Shown: positions 42,842 to 53,143 of the stretch, in pieces | Layout of the letters: each line of letters starts with the position of its first letter | Position numbering within the stretch: position 1 is the first letter of the stretch | NCBI GenBank assembly: GCA_041396705.1 | Contig: JAWKYB010000010.1 | Span: forward strand, 124,001 to 188,000 | DNA: 64,000 nucleotides | Source of the DNA: Alphaproteobacteria bacterium | GTDB taxonomy: Bacteria; Pseudomonadota; Alphaproteobacteria; CALKHQ01 | Reading direction: 5' to 3' | Made by a program: the position numbers and the translations under genes | The notes under the pieces: model-generated | The model's input: the letters and a program-made list of their open reading frames with translations, nothing else | Told to the model about the DNA's origin: nothing | Databases searched by the model: none

Positions 42842-45800
42842 GTGAAAAAGCTTCTCTACGGCCTTCTCGGGCTGGTGGTCCTGCTGGTCGCGGCGGTGTT
42901 GATCGTGCCCGCCGTGATCGACTGGAACGGCTACAAGGCCGAGCTGGCGCAGGAGGTGAAGGCCGCAACCGGCCGCGACCTGGTGATCGAGGGCGATATC
43001 GACGTGACCCTGCTGTGGTCGCCGCACGCCTCGGTCTCGGGCATCCGCTTCGCCAATGTCGAGGGCGGCAGCGAGCCGATGATGGCGACGCTGGAGAGCG
43101 CCAGCGCCGACATCGCGTTGTGGCCGCTGCTCGGCGGCGACGTCCAGGTCGAGAGCGTCACGCTGGTCAGGCCCGACATCCTGCTGGAGCGCACCGCCGA
43201 CGGCAGCGTGAACTGGAACATGGCCGCCGCGGCCGACGCCGAGGACGCGGTCGCCGCCAATCCGGGCGACGATTTCGACATGCGCCTGGACAAGGTGACC
43301 ATCGAGGACGGGCGCATCCGCTATGTCGAGGCGGGCGCGCCGATCGCGACGGTCGACGGCATCGACGCCGAGTTGTCGGCGGAATCGCTGCACGGCCCGT
43401 TCGCCGCCAATGGCACGGCAACGCTCAACGGCCTGCCGCTCAGCTTCGACGCCGGGATCGGCGCGCTGGCGACCGCGCCGGAACTGGCCATCCGGATCAA
43501 GACCGATGCAGGCAATGGCGAGGCGTCGGTCGATGGCAGCCTCGCCGACGGCGGATTCGACGGCACCGTCGTGCTCGCGGCGGAGGACGGCCGCGCGTTC
43601 GTGACCGGGCTCGCCCAGGCGGCCGGCCAGGCGGTCGAGGCGCCGGACATCCTTGCCGGCAAGTTCTCGGTTTACACCCGGCTGACGGTCGCCGGCGCCG
43701 ACATCGCCGCCGAGGACCTTGCCGTCACGCTGGGCGAATCGCGCCTCGCCGGCCATGCCCGCCTCGCCGGAACCGAGGCCGGGATGCAGTTCGACGTGGC
43801 GCTGGGCGGCGAGAAGCTCGACCTCGACGCCGTGCTGGCGGCCGTGCAGCCGGCGTCCGACGAATCCGCGGAGGGCGACAGCGGTTTCGCCTTCCCACCC
43901 GGATTCGGCGGCACGCTGGTCGTCGACATCGACGAGGTGGTGCTGAACGGCGGCAGCCTTGCCGACGTGGCGCTGACCGCGACGCTGGCGGACCAGGTCC
44001 TCGTTCTCGACCGGGCCTCGGCCACGCTGCCGGGCAACTCGCCGGTGGCCCTGGCGGGCCGTCTCGCCGGCTCCGAGACGGGGCCGAGCTTTGCCGGCTC
44101 GCTCGACATGTCGTCCGGCAACCCGCGCCAGCTGCTGGCATGGGCCGGGATGGACGCGTCCGGCCTGCCGGATGGTCGGGTCCAGTCACTGGCGCTGGCC
44201 AGCCAGGTGCAGTATGGCGGCGGCGCCGTGCAGCTCGACCGCTTCACTCTGACGGTCGACGAGACCACGGCAAACGGCTCGCTCGACCTCGACATGGGTG
44301 CCCGCACGCGGCTGGTGCTCAGCGCAGAAGTGGATCGGATCGACGTCGACGCCTACACCGCCGGTGGCGGATCCGGCGGCGAGGGCGGCGGCAGCGGCGG
44401 CAACCCGCTGGCGGCCCTCGACGCGACCGTCAACCTGGCCATCGGCATCGCCGCGGTCGGCGGCACCGACTACAGCAACGTGACGGTGGCCGCGACGGCG
44501 CAGGACGGCCTGCTGACGATCCAGGAGCTGTCGGGGGTCGGTCTGGGCGGCACCGCCTTCGCCCTCAGCGGCGTGGTCTCCGATCCCGCGGCGCCGGCCT
44601 TCGCGCTCGATTTCAACATCAGCCACCCGAACCTGCAGCAGCTGGCCGCGGCGCTGACCGGCGACGGCAGCGGGCTGCCGGCGGTCGCAATGTCGGCGGC
44701 AGGCGGCGCGGTTGCCGAGGGCGGCCAGCTGACCATCAGCAACCTCGATGCGCGGCTGGGCGCGAGCGACATCCGCGGCACGATCACCGCCACGCTCGGC
44801 GCGCCGGTGCAGGCCAGTGCCGAGCTGCAGTCCAACATGCTCGATCTCGACAGCCTGCTGCCCGGCGGCAGCGGCAGCGGCGGCGGGGGCGGCGAGCGCT
44901 GGTCGCACGAGCCGCTGGACCTGGCCGCGCTGCGCGGCGTCAATGCCGACATCGCCTGGACCGTCGGCCGCCTGGTGATGACGCCGACCGGGATGGACAA
45001 TGCACAGCTGCATGCGACGCTGGCCGATGGCGTGCTGACCCTGGACAGCCTGACCGGCAGCATCGGCGGCGGGCCGGTTTCGGTCAGCGCGACAGTGAAC
45101 AGCAACCAGGGACCGGCGATCTCGCTGTCGCTCAGCGGCAGCGGCGTGACCTTCGAGCCGGGCGTGCTGTCGATCGGCGGCGTCTCGCTGGACGGCGCCC
45201 AGATCGATCTCGACGTGCAGGTCAGCGGTGCCGGCGCCTCGATGGCCGACATCGTGTCGGCGCTCAACGGCTCCGCTTCGCTCTCGGTCGGCGGCGGCGT
45301 CATCAACGGCCTCGACCTGTCGGGCTGGCGCGATGTCATCAACGGCCTCGGCGGCGGGCTCGACATCGGTAACATCGGCAACCTGGCCGGCATGGTGCAG
45401 GGGCTCGGCGGCGGCTTCGAGCAGAGCATCCTCGGCGGCCAGACGCCGATCGGCGCGCTGACCGGTACCTTCACTATCGCCAACGGCCAGGTGTTCAGCG
45501 ACGACCTGACCCTCAGCACCGATGTCGCCGAGGTCACCATGAACGGCGGCGTCAGCCTGCCGCAGTGGACGATCAGCTCGCTGGGCCAGGCGCTGATCCG
45601 CCAGCTGATCTTCGAGGAAGCGCCGGCGATCCCGTTCGGCCTCGGCGGCTCGCTTGACAGCCCGCAGTTCGAGCCGGATTTCGCCGCGCTGCAGCTGTTC
45701 CTCGGCACCGACGTGCTGGGCCTGTCGCTGGACCAGCTGCCGCAGAACCTGCTGGCCGGCCTGCCGATCGAGGGGCTGACGCCCGGCATGCTGCAGGGCG

Positions 45801-46999
45801 TGGACCCGCAGGCGCTGATCCAGGGCCTGACCTCCGGCCAGGGCCGGATCGGGCCGGAGATGTTCCAGGGTCTGCTCGGCGGCGGCGGTGCCGGCGGCAG
45901 CCTGGTGCCGCAACCGGAACAGCTGATGCAGCAGCTGCTCAACGGCAGCCTCGGGGCGGACACCGGCGGAGAGGCCGGCACCGCTGCCGTACCGGCGCCG
46001 TCGCCGGCCGAAGCGTTGCAGCAGCTGCTCGGTGCCGGCCAGTTCGAGACGCCGGAGAACCCGGCCAGCGTCGAGGACGTGCTGCACCTCGACACGCCGG
46101 AGGAGATCGGCGGCGCGCTCGGCGACACGGTCAACGACCTGCTCGGGACCGGCGGCGCGGATCCGCAGCCGGCGGCGCCGGAACCGACGGCAGACGGCGA
46201 CAGCCGAGACTGCGCCCGAGCCGGTCGCCGAGCCGGATGCCGAGGCCGAGCCGGCTGGCGACGCGCAGCCGACGGCGGAGCCGGAGCAGGCGGCCGAGCC
46301 GGCCGAGCCGGCCGCGCCGGAAACGGCTGCGGAGCCCGAAGCGAAACCCAGCCCGAAGCGGAAGCCGAGCCGGAGGCGGTCGACGGTGCGCCGACGGCGG
46401 AGCTGAGCAGGCGCCGGCCGCAGACGCGGTGCCGTCCGGAAGCGACGCAGGAGGCTGCACCGGAGCCGACCGCGGAACCCGAGCCTGCTGCGGAGCCGCT
46501 GGAGCCGGCGAGCGAACCCGAAGCGGTCGAACCGGAGGCGGCAACCGAGCCCGAACCGGCGGCCGAACCCGAAGCGGTCGAGCCGACCGCCGTGCCTGAG
46601 ACCCCGGCCGATGCGGCCGAGCCCGAGCCGGAAACCGCTGTCGAGCCGGAGATCCTGCCGGAGGACGGCCAGCCCGCGACCGAACCGGAAGCGGCCGTCG
46701 AACCCGCCGTCGAGCCGGAGGCGGCCGCTGAGCCTGCGCCGGAGCCTGCCGCCGCGGAGCCCGAGGCTGTTGTGGAGCCGGAGGCGGTCGTGGAGCCCGA
46801 ACCCGTGCCGGAGCCCGCAGCGACGGCGGAGCCGGACGTGATCGAGCAGGCCGGCGACGCGGTCGAGGGCGCCACCGACGAGGCGATCGAGATCATCGAG
46901 GATGCGGCCGGCGCGGCCGATCAGGCGACCGACGAAGTGATCGAGGGGGCCGGCGAGGCCGTCGACCAGGCGCAGGAGCTGATCGAGGACGTGTTCTGA
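42842..46999 (+). CDS. AsmA-family protein with Pro-Glu-Ala tail
   Basis: A 1385-aa envelope protein. An N-terminal anchor (KKLLYGLLGLVVLLVAAVLIVPAVIDW) is followed by the AsmA N-domain (YKAELAQEVKAATGRDLVIEGDIDVTLLWSPHASVSGIRFANV). A long beta-rich repeat body comes next and then an AsmA C-terminal region near 800-950 (LDGAQIDLDVQVSGAGASMADIVSALNGSASLSVGGGVINGLDL). AsmA-like proteins bridge the periplasm and move or organise phospholipids. The last 330 residues are low-complexity Pro/Glu/Ala. Within them, about 46200-46350 and 46400-46435 read as Pro/Glu-rich only in another frame, so four compensating indels are apparent. GTG 42842 is the chosen start. Confidence 0.85.
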   Translation: MKKLLYGLLGLVVLLVAAVLIVPAVIDWNGYKAELAQEVKAATGRDLVIEGDIDVTLLWSPHASVSGIRFANVEGGSEPMMATLESASADIALWPLLGGDVQVESVTLVRPDILLERTADGSVNWNMAAAADAEDAVAANPGDDFDMRLDKVTIEDGRIRYVEAGAPIATVDGIDAELSAESLHGPFAANGTATLNGLPLSFDAGIGALATAPELAIRIKTDAGNGEASVDGSLADGGFDGTVVLAAEDGRAFVTGLAQAAGQAVEAPDILAGKFSVYTRLTVAGADIAAEDLAVTLGESRLAGHARLAGTEAGMQFDVALGGEKLDLDAVLAAVQPASDESAEGDSGFAFPPGFGGTLVVDIDEVVLNGGSLADVALTATLADQVLVLDRASATLPGNSPVALAGRLAGSETGPSFAGSLDMSSGNPRQLLAWAGMDASGLPDGRVQSLALASQVQYGGGAVQLDRFTLTVDETTANGSLDLDMGARTRLVLSAEVDRIDVDAYTAGGGSGGEGGGSGGNPLAALDATVNLAIGIAAVGGTDYSNVTVAATAQDGLLTIQELSGVGLGGTAFALSGVVSDPAAPAFALDFNISHPNLQQLAAALTGDGSGLPAVAMSAAGGAVAEGGQLTISNLDARLGASDIRGTITATLGAPVQASAELQSNMLDLDSLLPGGSGSGGGGGERWSHEPLDLAALRGVNADIAWTVGRLVMTPTGMDNAQLHATLADGVLTLDSLTGSIGGGPVSVSATVNSNQGPAISLSLSGSGVTFEPGVLSIGGVSLDGAQIDLDVQVSGAGASMADIVSALNGSASLSVGGGVINGLDLSGWRDVINGLGGGLDIGNIGNLAGMVQGLGGGFEQSILGGQTPIGALTGTFTIANGQVFSDDLTLSTDVAEVTMNGGVSLPQWTISSLGQALIRQLIFEEAPAIPFGLGGSLDSPQFEPDFAALQLFLGTDVLGLSLDQLPQNLLAGLPIEGLTPGMLQGVDPQALIQGLTSGQGRIGPEMFQGLLGGGGAGGSLVPQPEQLMQQLLNGSLGADTGGEAGTAAVPAPSPAEALQQLLGAGQFETPENPASVEDVLHLDTPEEIGGALGDTVNDLLGTGGADPQPAAPEPTADGDSRDCARAGRRAGCRGRAGWRRAADGGAGAGGRAGRAGRAGNGCGARSETQPEAEAEPEAVDGAPTAELSRRRPQTRCRPEATQEAAPEPTAEPEPAAEPLEPASEPEAVEPEAATEPEPAAEPEAVEPTAVPETPADAAEPEPETAVEPEILPEDGQPATEPEAAVEPAVEPEAAAEPAPEPAAAEPEAVVEPEAVVEPEPVPEPAATAEPDVIEQAGDAVEGATDEAIEIIEDAAGAADQATDEVIEGAGEAVDQAQELIEDVF

Positions 47000-47052
47000 C
47001 GGCGGCTGTCAGCGCCGCTCTGGCGGTGGCGCCGTGAATGGAATGTCAGGCC

Positions 47053-47091
47053 GCCGGGACGGATCGCGTGGTGGGGCCGATCCGTCCCGGC
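47053..47091 (+). terminator. 14-bp hairpin after asmA
   Basis: GCCGGGACGGATCG (47053-47066) pairs perfectly with CGATCCGTCCCGGC (47078-47091) around an 11-nt loop, between the convergent asmA and small secreted-protein genes. No U-tract follows on either strand, so termination may be factor-assisted. Confidence 0.55.
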
Positions 47092-47203
47092 GCTGACGGG
47101 GCCGCCGCCGGCTCCAGGGTGGTGGGAGCACTGGCCGGCAGGCGGTCCGACACGGCACCAGGTCACCGCAACCGGGGCCGCGCATTCGATCTGGCGTCGC
47201 GCG

Positions 47204-47569
47204 TTACTGGATCGACGCGGCGCAGGTGAACGGGTAGGGCGCCGCGCCGGCGTGGATCACGGCACCCGGGGCGAGCCCCGGCAGCCCGGTATTGGCCATG
47301 CCGCTGTGACCGCCGTTGGTGTGCCAGACGATCTGGGTGCCCGGCGCGATGGCCTGGCTGCCGTTGTTGCGGATCAGCACGTCGGCGAGTACGTCGCCGC
47401 TGCCCATCATGCAGGTCAACTGCGGCAGCACCACGCCGGGAACGGCGGGGCCGATCTGCAGGTCCTGGGCGGCGCCGAAGCGCTGCGGCTGGTTGTCGGC
47501 GTGGGCCACGGTCGCAGCGCCGAAAGCGGCGGCGAGCGCGACGGCGGCGAGCATGCGGGAGGTCGTCAT
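47204..47569 (-). CDS. Small secreted protein with RTX-type promoter
   Basis: A 121-aa protein with a signal peptide (MLAAVALAAAFGAATVAHA) and a mature part of about 98 residues. That part is beta-rich, with two cysteines (LTCMMG, PFTCAASIQ) that probably form a disulfide: DLQIGPAVPGVVLPQL, VLADVLIRNNGSQAIAPGTQIVWHTNGG, GLAPGAVIHAG. The pattern suggests an immunoglobulin-like fold with CARDB-like strands; no family is recognised with confidence. The TGAACC-N15-GCGAC element ends 52 nt upstream, so it is a probable member of the RTX regulon. ATG 47569 was chosen to give the cleanest signal peptide. Confidence 0.72.
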   Translation of the reverse strand: MTTSRMLAAVALAAAFGAATVAHADNQPQRFGAAQDLQIGPAVPGVVLPQLTCMMGSGDVLADVLIRNNGSQAIAPGTQIVWHTNGGHSGMANTGLPGLAPGAVIHAGAAPYPFTCAASIQ

Positions 47570-47621
47570 CGCTTGGTTCCTTTCCGGTTCCACGCGCTAG
47601 GCGCGCCTCGTTGCCCGGTAA

Positions 47622-47647
47622 GTCGCCGTGACGGCGCATCGGGTTCA
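47622..47647 (-). promoter_or_regulatory. TGAACC-N15-GCGAC element (copy 5), upstream of small secreted protein
   Basis: Minus strand: TGAACC (47647-47642), 15 nt, GCGAC (47626-47622), and a 52-nt leader to ATG 47569. Confidence 0.78.
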
Positions 47648-47688
47648 ATGGCCCTAACGATTTTTTTCGAATGGGCGGATCGGGCGCG

Positions 47689-47928
47689 CTACAGCCCCGC
47701 GCGCCGCTTCAGGTCGGCAACCACCAGCAGCCTTAGCGCGCTCGACAGGTTGGCTTGGCTGCGGGCGGCGTCGACCGCGGTGACCAGGCCATTCAGGGTC
47801 AGGCCGCGCGCGGCGGCGATGCGGCGCAATTCGTCCCAGAACGGCGCTTCCAGCGACACGCTGGTGGGGTGGCCGGCGATGCGGACGGAACGCTTGACGA
47901 CGGCGCTCGGCTCGCCGTCCGCCGCCAC
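47689..47928 (-). CDS. Ribbon-helix-helix (RHH_4) protein
   Basis: A 79-aa protein with the RHH_4 pattern: VKRSVRIAGHPTSVSLEAPFWDELRRIAAARGLTLNGLVTAVDAARSQANLSSALRLLVVADLK. The N-terminal strand and two helices form a dimeric DNA-binding unit; many alphaproteobacteria keep one such gene near fumC, as here (16 nt downstream of the fumC stop, same strand). It probably regulates transcription, perhaps of its own operon. Targets unknown. Confidence 0.85.
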   Translation of the reverse strand: MAADGEPSAVVKRSVRIAGHPTSVSLEAPFWDELRRIAAARGLTLNGLVTAVDAARSQANLSSALRLLVVADLKRRAGL

Positions 47929-47944
47929 GTCGGCCGCCCGCGCT

Positions 47945-49339
<1,395 letters not shown>

Positions 49340-49507
49340 GGGGGCGTCTCCTGGTGCTGGGCGGCCTGATCGGCTGCGGCGGGCGGCGCGATCATAGCCA
49401 GGATGATCCGCCGGTCGAGGCCGAATTTTGCCGGCGTTGGGGGCTCGAAGCACCGCCTCGATCTGCTATAAGGCGGGCGCCCGTCGCTTTCGCCCCGGAG
49501 ACCGCCC

Positions 49508-50146
49508 ATGAGCCGACTCGTCCTGCTGCGCCACGGCCAGAGCCAGTGGAACCTGGAGAACCGCTTCACCGGATGGCACGACGTCGACCTGAGCCCGCTG
49601 GGCGAGGACGAGGCGCGGGTCGGCGGCGAGCGCATGCACGACATCCGCTTCGACGTGGTGTTCACCTCGACGCTGAAGCGCGCGATCCGCACCGCGGAGA
49701 TCGCGCTGGCGGCCAGCGGCCCGGCCAACGCCCACCTACATGGGCCCGACGGCTGGAAGCTGGTCAAGCACGACGATCTGCGCGAGCGCGACTATGGCGA
49801 CCTGGTCGGTCTCAACAAGGCCGAGACGGCACAGAAGTTCGGCGACGAGCAGGTGCGGCTGTGGCGGCGCAGCTATTCGACCCGGCCGCCGGGCGGCGAA
49901 AGCCTGGAGGACGTGGTCGCGCGGGTGACGCCCTATTGGGACAGCCACATCCGGCCGGAGGTCGAGGCCGGCAAGAACGTGCTGGTTGCGGCGCACGGCA
50001 ACACCGTGCGCGCGCTGCTGGTGGTGCTGGGCGAATACGATACCGCCGCGATCCCCACGGTGGAGATCCCCACCGGCGTGCCGCTGGTGTTCGACTTCGC
50101 CGACGGCCGACTCGGCAAGGGCCACTATCTCGACGGCGACGAGTAG
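49508..50146 (+). CDS. gpmA: 2,3-bisphosphoglycerate-dependent phosphoglycerate mutase
   Basis: A 212-aa glycolytic enzyme interconverting 3- and 2-phosphoglycerate. The phospho-histidine is in RHGQSQWNLENRFTGW, the second active-site region in ERDYGDLVGLNKAE, RPPGGESLEDV and VAAHGNTVRALL. The length matches the short bacterial dPGM form. GGAGACCGCCC precedes the ATG. It converges with the DedA gene. Confidence 0.94.
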   Translation: MSRLVLLRHGQSQWNLENRFTGWHDVDLSPLGEDEARVGGERMHDIRFDVVFTSTLKRAIRTAEIALAASGPANAHLHGPDGWKLVKHDDLRERDYGDLVGLNKAETAQKFGDEQVRLWRRSYSTRPPGGESLEDVVARVTPYWDSHIRPEVEAGKNVLVAAHGNTVRALLVVLGEYDTAAIPTVEIPTGVPLVFDFADGRLGKGHYLDGDE

Positions 50147-50157
50147 GCCGGCACCGG

Positions 50158-50793
50158 TCAGTCCGCCGGCGGACCGTTCGACCGGCGCCGCCGGCGACGG
50201 CGGAACCACCACCAGCCGCCGGCGATGGCGAGCAGCAGCAGCGGTACGCCGATCGCGGCCACCCAGCCGAGGTGGCGCAGCAGATAAGGGATCACGTGCA
50301 GTTCGCTGCCGAACTCATAGGCCAGCGTCGACCACGTGCCCACCCATAGCGCCGCGCCGATCACGTTGGCGATCAGGAATGCCAGCCAGTGCATGCCGGC
50401 GGCGCCGGCCGCCAGGCCGTTCAGCTGGCGCAGCAGCACCACGAAGCGGGCGAACGCCACGATGATCGGGCCGCGGCGCTGGATGATCGCCTCGACCTTG
50501 TCCATCCGGGCGTGGGTGATGCCGAAGCGGGCGCCGTGGCGCACGATCAGCGGCCGCCCGCCGAAACGGCCGATGGCATAGCCGAGGTTGTCGCCGAGCA
50601 CCGCGGCGACGAACGCGGTCAGCGCCACCGCGACGATGTTGATCTGGCCGGTGGCGGCGAAGGCGGAGAACAGGATGATCATGGTCTCGCCCGGCACCGG
50701 CATGCCGAAGGACTCGATGAAGACGCCGGCGAACAGCCCGGGCAGGCCGAGGCCGCGCAGCATCGCTTCGATGTCGGCCAGCCAGGATTCCAT
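50158..50793 (-). CDS. DedA-family membrane protein
   Basis: A 211-aa inner-membrane protein of the DedA/VTT group, thought to flip phospholipids or carrier lipids with the proton gradient. Conserved parts are GLFAGVFIESFGMPVPGETMIILFSAFA (re-entrant loop with E and P-x-P-G-E), GDNLGYAIGRFGGRPLI, and VAFARFVVLLRQLNGLAAGAAGM with F-x-R-x(5)-R. It ends in a strongly basic tail (WWWFRRRRRRRRSN). Confidence 0.9.
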   Translation of the reverse strand: MESWLADIEAMLRGLGLPGLFAGVFIESFGMPVPGETMIILFSAFAATGQINIVAVALTAFVAAVLGDNLGYAIGRFGGRPLIVRHGARFGITHARMDKVEAIIQRRGPIIVAFARFVVLLRQLNGLAAGAAGMHWLAFLIANVIGAALWVGTWSTLAYEFGSELHVIPYLLRHLGWVAAIGVPLLLLAIAGGWWWFRRRRRRRSNGPPAD

Positions 50794-50825
50794 CGTCGTG
50801 AGTCAGGTCGCGCGGGTCTGGCCGC

Positions 50826-51878
50826 CTATTCCGCGGCGCTGCGCGCTGCGTCCCGGCTCCCGCGCGCCGCGTCCCAGGTCTGCCGCAGCCAGCGCGCGCA
50901 GGCGACCGAGTTCTCGAAGATCGAATAGTGCGCGCCGGCGCCATAGTCGATGCCGGGGATGAACTCGGTGGAGACCGTCGTCAGCGCGCTGTCGTCGCTG
51001 GCGGCGTGCCAGGCCATCAGCCGACGCAAGACCTCCTTCCACGGCTCCAGCGCGGCCTCGTCCCACGGGCTGTGCCACTGGCCCGGCTGCGGCGCGATGA
51101 ACGGATACTGGATGCCGCGGCCGGTCAGGTCCTGCGGATGCAGCGACGACGGCAGGGAGTCCAGGCCCGGGTGGCTGGCCCAGACGTTGCGCGGGTTGTT
51201 CGGCACGACCGCGCGGGCGTGGACATGACCGACGAAGCCGCGCCCGATCCACAGGTTGGTCACGCCGGCGGGGTCGTAGGGGTCCAGCACCAGTTCGCCC
51301 GCCGCAATGGCACGGTCGATGCCGAACACCTGCTGCTCGCGCGGGTTGTCGATCTTGAAGATGACGTGGCTGTGGTCCAGCGTCATGCGGAACGGGACGC
51401 CGCGGGCCTCGACCAGGTCCGCCACCTGCGCCACCCGCCGGAAGTCCTCGGACCACATGTTCACATGCACTTCGAAGGTCGGCATGCAGCCGCAGGCCGC
51501 GCCGACGTCATAGGCACGCAGAGAGGTCTCGGCAACCTCCCGGTCGGTGACCAGCCGGTTCTCGGTGGCGTGGTCCATCATGATCTGGGTGTTGTGGACG
51601 CGGCTGCCCAGGCGGGCGCCGAGCCGCAGGTTGCTTTCCAGCAGCGCCTCGTCCCGGCCCAGCCGGTAGAACCAGCCGCCGGCCAGGATCGGCAGCTCGT
51701 ATTTCTCGCTGGCGGCGCGATAGGCGCCCTCCTGGTCGGCCGGCGGCGTCTTGTCGAAATAGTCGTAGACGCCGGCCTGCCTGACCATGCGGAACTTGGT
51801 GTCGAGGTCCAGCGGCGCATCCGCACTGGTGTGGGTGACCCCGCTTTCGGTGATGCCGAACAGCAGCGTGTCGGCCAT
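50826..51878 (-). CDS. Xylose-isomerase-like TIM-barrel protein
   Basis: A 350-aa cytoplasmic protein. Segments such as FRMVRQAGVYDYFDKTPP, EVHVNMWSEDFRRVAQVADLVEARGVPFRMTLDHSHVIFKIDN and FVGHVHARAV resemble the AP-endonuclease/xylose isomerase TIM-barrel with metal ligands E and H near the ends of strands (FEVHVNMW, LDHSHV, HVHARAV). The substrate is unknown; sugar or inositol epimerase/isomerase activity is typical. It is monocistronic between the dedA and RTX genes. Confidence 0.65.
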   Translation of the reverse strand: MADTLLFGITESGVTHTSADAPLDLDTKFRMVRQAGVYDYFDKTPPADQEGAYRAASEKYELPILAGGWFYRLGRDEALLESNLRLGARLGSRVHNTQIMMDHATENRLVTDREVAETSLRAYDVGAACGCMPTFEVHVNMWSEDFRRVAQVADLVEARGVPFRMTLDHSHVIFKIDNPREQQVFGIDRAIAAGELVLDPYDPAGVTNLWIGRGFVGHVHARAVVPNNPRNVWASHPGLDSLPSSLHPQDLTGRGIQYPFIAPQPGQWHSPWDEAALEPWKEVLRRLMAWHAASDDSALTTVSTEFIPGIDYGAGAHYSIFENSVACARWLRQTWDAARGSRDAARSAAE

Positions 51879-51979
51879 CCGCGATCCTCCCCGGTTGCCC
51901 GCGCCGGACGCGGCGCGGTGCCGTGACCGAGGCTAGCACAGCGCGGGCCCGCTGGCAGCGGGCCGATGCGCGGGAACGA

Positions 51980-53044
51980 TCACAGCCAGAACAGGGCGAT
52001 GCCGTCGGTCTGCAGGTCGTGGTTCTGCAGGACGAACAGCAGTGTGTTGGCGTCGTCGTAGACATGGGTGTCGTTGCCGACCGTCTCGGCCGAGAAGCCC
52101 TCGACCACGTCGCCTTCCGCGGCATTGTAGTCGGTCACCACGTTGACCAGCAGGTGCGGCGGCGCGACCGAGGGATTGGGCAGGTCGTCAATCACGAAAT
52201 AGTCGGCGCCGGACCCGCCGGTCAGCACGTTGGCGCCGCCGCCGCCGACCAGGATGTCGTTGCCGGCGCCGCCGTTCAGCACGTCGTTGCCGTCCTCGCC
52301 GGCCAGTGCGCCCTCGCCGGCGTCGACCTGGCCGGGCAGCGGGTGGATCATGCCGGTGTCGTAGCCGCCGAACAGGATGTCGTTGCCGTTGCCGCCGTCG
52401 ACCACATCGTCGCCGGTGCCGCCAGACAGGCGATCGTCGTCGGCCTCGCCATAGAGCGTGTCGTCGCCGCCGAGCCCGGTGGCGGTATCGTCGCCAGCGC
52501 CGCCGAACAGGATGTCGTCGCCGGCGACCAGGTCGGTGACGTCTTCGCCGAGCATGTAGTCGTTGCCGGCCCCGCCCTGCATCCAGTCGCTGCCGTTGCC
52601 GCCGCTCATCCAGTCGTCGACATCGCTGCCGATCAGGCTGTCGTTGCCGCTTTCGCCGTGCAGGTTGGCGCCGCCCGCCCCGGCGAACAGCGTATCGTCG
52701 CCGGCACCGCCATGCAGGTCGTCATAGCCGGCGCCGCCGTCCAGCGTGTCGTTGCCGGCGCCGCCCCACAGTTCGTCGCGGCCGGCTTCGCCATAGATGC
52801 GATCGTCGCCCTGTTCGCCGAAGATCGTGTCGTTGCCGTCGCCGCCGTGCAGGATATCGTCGGCGTAGCCGGGCGCGGTCAGGCTGGTCCCGGTCGTGGC
52901 GCGGTTGCCGTCGCCCCAGATCACGTCGTCGCCGGGAAAGCCGTGGATGTCGTCGGAGCCGGGGCTGCCGTACAGCGTGCCGCTGAGCTTGAGGTCGACG
53001 ACCTCAACCCGCAGGTCGGTGTCTGTCGCGCGCGCGAATCCCAT
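51980..53044 (-). CDS. RTX calcium-binding repeat protein 3
   Basis: A 354-aa acidic protein without Sec signal. Short N-terminal leader (to about residue 40), then a continuous beta-roll of nonapeptide repeats (GGDGNDTIFGEQGDDRIYGEAGRDELWGG and so on) to about 280. The common C-terminal module follows: DYFVIDDLPNPS, VVTDYNAAEGDVVEGFSAE, GNDTHVYDDANTLLFVLQNHDLQTDGIALFWL. Type I secretion is expected. ATG 53044 follows AAGGGAGC. The promoter element ends 33 nt upstream. Confidence 0.88.
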   Translation of the reverse strand: MGFARATDTDLRVEVVDLKLSGTLYGSPGSDDIHGFPGDDVIWGDGNRATTGTSLTAPGYADDILHGGDGNDTIFGEQGDDRIYGEAGRDELWGGAGNDTLDGGAGYDDLHGGAGDDTLFAGAGGANLHGESGNDSLIGSDVDDWMSGGNGSDWMQGGAGNDYMLGEDVTDLVAGDDILFGGAGDDTATGLGGDDTLYGEADDDRLSGGTGDDVVDGGNGNDILFGGYDTGMIHPLPGQVDAGEGALAGEDGNDVLNGGAGNDILVGGGGANVLTGGSGADYFVIDDLPNPSVAPPHLLVNVVTDYNAAEGDVVEGFSAETVGNDTHVYDDANTLLFVLQNHDLQTDGIALFWL

Positions 53045-53077
53045 GACTGTGCTCCCTTCGACAATGCCTGAAGGGCA

Positions 53078-53103
53078 GTCGCACCGCGTCGGGCTTCGGT
53101 TCA
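53078..53103 (-). promoter_or_regulatory. TGAACC-N15-GCGAC element (copy 6), upstream of RTX 3
   Basis: Minus strand: TGAACC (53103-53098), 15 nt, GCGAC (53082-53078). It ends 33 nt before ATG 53044 and lies inside the short gap to the methyltransferase gene. Confidence 0.82.
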
Positions 53104-53143
53104 ACTGGGGGGCGTCGTTGCGCCGGATGCGCCGGCGGCGCGG

